DNA of 9,375 bases from DATFPQ01 sp035264765 (GTDB lineage Bacteria; Actinomycetota; Actinomycetes; Actinomycetales; Angustibacteraceae): NCBI GenBank assembly GCA_035264765.1, contig DATFPQ010000231.1, positions 1 through 9,375 on the forward strand, written 5' to 3'. The position numbers were made by a program, and so were the translations under genes. Shown here one piece after another: positions 8,301 through 9,375 of the stretch (position 1 is its first letter; each line of letters starts with the position of its first letter). Under the pieces are notes generated by a model that saw only the letters and a program-made list of their open reading frames with translations, was not told the DNA's origin and did not search any database.

Positions 8301-8923
8301 TCCACCCGCAGCGGGTGCTCCTCGGTGGGCGGGAAGACGTCCAGGATGCCGCCGCGGACGGCGAACTCGCCGCGCCGCTCGACCAGGTCGGTGCGGCTGT
8401 AGGCGGCGTCGCTGAGCCGGCGCGCGACGTCGTCCAGCTCCGCGTCATCACCGGCCTGCAGCCGGACCGGCTCCAGGTCGCCCAGGCCCTTCACCAGCGG
8501 CTGGAGCACGGCGCGCACCGGCGCCACCACGACGCTCACCGGACCGCCCGCCTCGTCCTCGACGTCCGGGTGGGCCAGGCGGCGCAGCACGGCCAGCCGA
8601 CGTCCCACCGTGTCGCTGCGCGGGCTGAGCCGCTCGTGCGGCAGGGTCTCCCAGGCCGGGAAGTCCACGACCGCGTCACCCGGCAGGAAGCAGCGCAGGG
8701 CTGCGGCCAGGTCCTCCGCCTCGCGCCCCGTCGCCGTCACCGCGAGGACCGGACGGCCGGCACCACGCGGGGAGGCCGTGGCGAGGGCCGCCACCACCAT
8801 CGGCCACGCGCCCGTCGGCGCGGACAGGTCCAGCGTGGCGGCCGCGCCCTGCGCGGCCAGGTCGCGGGCGCGCGCGAGCGCCGGGTCGCCGAGGACGGCG
8901 TCGAGGATGCCGGTGAGGCTCAT
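5318..8923 (-). CDS. mfd: Transcription-repair coupling factor Mfd
   Basis: Mfd is a cytoplasmic DNA translocase that removes stalled RNA polymerase from damaged DNA and recruits UvrA. The 1201-residue product is full length. The N-terminal UvrB-like part includes GREAEDL and WETLPHERLSP, and the UvrA-binding-type region has RRGEFAVRGGILDVFPP (R190) and LRVEFWGD. The RNA-polymerase-interacting CarD-like domain begins near residue 510 (NMVDPLQLRPGDFVVHEQHG, through VGRFVEM). The helicase motor has Walker A GDVGYGKT (672-679, K678), the DEEQ box (773-776), MSATPIPRTLEM, TTIVETGLDIS and QLRGRVGR. A C-terminal TRCF domain follows (ELPVDAHLPHEYVPGERLRLEAY). The ATG at 8923 is preceded by AGGAG only 2 nt away, a short spacing, but no better start is visible. 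A small oddity is LEGAENFGLSQL where most Mfd proteins have an ERAD-like motif. Confidence 0.98.
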   Translation of the reverse strand: MSLTGILDAVLGDPALARARDLAAQGAAATLDLSAPTGAWPMVVAALATASPRGAGRPVLAVTATGREAEDLAAALRCFLPGDAVVDFPAWETLPHERLSPRSDTVGRRLAVLRRLAHPDVEDEAGGPVSVVVAPVRAVLQPLVKGLGDLEPVRLQAGDDAELDDVARRLSDAAYSRTDLVERRGEFAVRGGILDVFPPTEEHPLRVEFWGDTVEEVRWFAVADQRSLEIAQHGLWAPPCRELLLTEDVRRRARELAPQLPGVTDLLDKVAEGIAVEGMESLTPALVGDGMEPLLDVLPKGTHVLLCDPERVRARAHDLIATSAEFLEASWANAAAGNVVPVDLEGVLGAASFWSMADVREHALATGTPWWSVGPFAADTEIAAQDETDATTLALDAREVDVYRGDTGRALEDVEHWLADGWRVVVVTEGHGLAKRVVEVMGERELAARLVETLDAAPEPSVVHVGTGNLGRGFLSPGLRLAVLTESDITGTSGGSTTRDMRRMPSRRRNMVDPLQLRPGDFVVHEQHGVGRFVEMMQRTVGGSTREYLVIEYAASKRGHPGDRLFVPSDALDQVTRYVGGEAPTLNKLGGADWARTKGRARKAVRQIAGELIRLYSARMASPGHAFGPDTPWQRELEDAFAYVETPDQLSSIDEVKRDMELSVPMDRLICGDVGYGKTEIAVRAAFKAVQDGKQVAVLVPTTLLVQQHLQTFSERYANFPVIVKALSRFQSAKEADAVKAGIRDGSIDVVIGTHRLLTAEVRFKDLGLIIVDEEQRFGVEHKEQLKAMRTAVDVLAMSATPIPRTLEMAVTGIREMSTLATPPEERHPVLTFVGGYDEKQIAAAIRRELLREGQVFYVHNRVSSIERAASRLRELVPEARIATAHGQMGEHRLEQVVMDFWDKKFDVLVCTTIVETGLDISNANTLILEGAENFGLSQLHQLRGRVGRGRERAYAYFLYPPEKPLTETAHDRLQTIAQHTDLGSGMAVAMKDLEIRGAGNLLGGEQSGHIEGVGFDLYIRLVGEAVAEYRGDAEAVPAEMKVELPVDAHLPHEYVPGERLRLEAYKKLADAEDAAAVDAVRAELVDRYGEPPTPVENLLEVARLRALARRAGLTEIAAQGKSVRFAPVQLRESQQLRLTRLYPGSTVKPAVRTILVPAPTTARIGGRPLRDADVLRWARDLVEAVLLDSVADAARVATSR

Positions 8924-8925
8924 GT

Positions 8926-8930
8926 CTCCT
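8926..8930 (-). promoter_or_regulatory. Ribosome binding site of mfd, unusually close to the start
   Basis: AGGAG on the minus strand is followed after only two bases (AC) by the ATG at 8923-8921. The spacing is shorter than the usual 5-9 nt and may lower initiation. No in-frame start upstream or close downstream offers a better arrangement. Confidence 0.5.
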
Positions 8931-9098
8931 GCGCGGGGAAGGGGGTCGCGCCTGGGCGCGCGGATGGGCGCCGTACGGATACCGGAAGGGTCCCCAGGGC
9001 GTCCGGCCCAGGATACGGCCGGGCGCCGACGCCGGCCGCCAGCCCTCCGCCGGACTACTCCGCTCCGCCGAGCCGTTTCACTCGTCCCGGCGAATGTC

Positions 9099-9104
9099 TA
9101 CTCT
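9099..9104 (+). promoter_or_regulatory. Possible -10 element of the TSUP gene
   Basis: TACTCT matches the actinobacterial -10 pattern TANNNT and sits in the only AT-rich patch of the intergenic region, about 54 nt before the GTG start. The sequence 17 nt upstream (TTTCAC, 9076-9081) is a poor -35. This is a weak prediction. Confidence 0.25.
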
Positions 9105-9157
9105 ATATGCCGGCGTTAGGGCCTCAAGGTTCCCCGTACCCGGACGAGAGGCCCCAC

Positions 9158-9375
9158 GTGGACTGGACCATGGCGCTGGCGGCTGCCGGCGTGGGCGTCA
9201 TCGTGGGTTGACCGGCATGGGCGGCGGCGCGCTGATGACGCCCGTGCTCGTGCTGCTGTTCGGCGTCCCACCGCTGACCGCGGTGTTGAGCGACCTGGTC
9301 GCGGCGGCTGTCATGAAGCCGGTGGGCTCGGTCGTGCACCGGCGCCGCGGAACGGTGCACCTGCGGCTGGTGGCC
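9158..9375 (+). pseudogene. TauE/SafE (TSUP) family membrane transporter, N-terminal part, frame broken after codon 17
   Basis: TSUP proteins are integral membrane carriers linked in other species to export or uptake of sulfur-containing or organic anions. From GTG 9158, preceded by GAGAGG with 6-nt spacing, the frame reads VDWTMALAAAGVGVIVG and then hits TGA at 9209-9211. Starting at 9208, in the -1 frame, translation continues LTGMGGGALMTPVLVLLFGV, then PPLTAVLSDLVAAAVMKPVG and HRRRGTVHLRLVA to the window end. Joined together, the two parts give the unbroken TSUP N-terminus with its VGLTGMGGGALMTPVL motif, so one base appears to be missing near 9205-9208. This may be a real frameshift mutation or a sequencing error. 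An ATG at 9217 could start the downstream frame but would lose most of the first helix. The rest of the gene lies outside the window. Confidence 0.75.

Larger units (their letters stand above)
8924..9157. other. Divergent intergenic region between mfd and the TSUP gene
   Basis: These 234 bp carry no supported gene and must hold the promoters of both flanking genes. On the minus strand, TATCCG (8981-8976) with CGGACG 18 nt upstream (9005-9000), and TATCCT (9015-9010), are weak -10 candidates for mfd. On the plus strand a short AT-rich island around 9092-9109 contains TACTCT (9099-9104) and TATATG. It stands out sharply in otherwise very GC-rich DNA and may hold the -10 of the TSUP gene, although no good -35 is visible. 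CCGTACGG at 8971-8978 is an 8-bp palindrome. No terminator or riboswitch is recognised. Confidence 0.5.

Noticed and set aside
6248..9211. A 987-codon open frame on the plus strand, antisense to mfd
   Set aside because: It is rich in Arg, His, Gly and Val without recognisable domains and mirrors the codon bias of mfd, which is certain on the other strand. Its last residues coincide with the start of the TSUP gene only because the frames match.
1..9375. Searched for a CRISPR array, tRNA or rRNA genes, insertion sequences and defence or biosynthetic systems
   Set aside because: No regularly spaced repeats, tRNA-like folds, transposase motifs or terminal inverted repeats were seen; the window is almost wholly filled by conserved genes.

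Overview
The window is high-GC DNA with the codon and base bias of an actinomycete. Codons favour G or C at the third position, several genes start with GTG, and very long spurious ORFs run antisense to the real genes. The gene order recalls the mfd-mazG-(lipoprotein)-eno neighbourhood I remember from mycobacteria (Rv1020-Rv1023 in M. tuberculosis). The genus cannot be fixed from the sequence alone; a Geodermatophilaceae/Frankia-like actinomycete is a guess.

Layout: six genes lie on the minus strand and are read from right to left. They are mfd (8923-5318), a SurA-N-like lipoprotein (5291-4713), mazG (4694-3564), a DUF885 zinc-peptidase-like protein (3571-1850), a small PGPGW/TIGR02611-type membrane protein (1772-1290), and eno (1188 to beyond the left edge). 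The first four are tightly packed, with gaps of 26 and 18 nt and then an 8-nt overlap, so they probably form one transcription unit. The membrane-protein gene follows after 77 nt. eno follows after 101 nt that hold a plausible promoter of its own. At the right edge, across a 234-bp divergent intergenic region, a plus-strand TauE/SafE (TSUP) transporter gene begins. Its reading frame is broken after 17 codons.

Function: Mfd couples transcription to DNA repair, MazG hydrolyses NTPs as a housecleaning enzyme, and enolase is glycolytic. The two envelope proteins and the DUF885 peptidase-like protein have no firmly known role here. This is a conserved housekeeping neighbourhood, and I see no mobile element, CRISPR array, RNA gene or defence system. 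The points worth checking are the TSUP frameshift, the repeat-built acidic tail of MazG that runs into the DUF885 start codon, and the presence of the DUF885 and TIGR02611 genes between mazG and eno.
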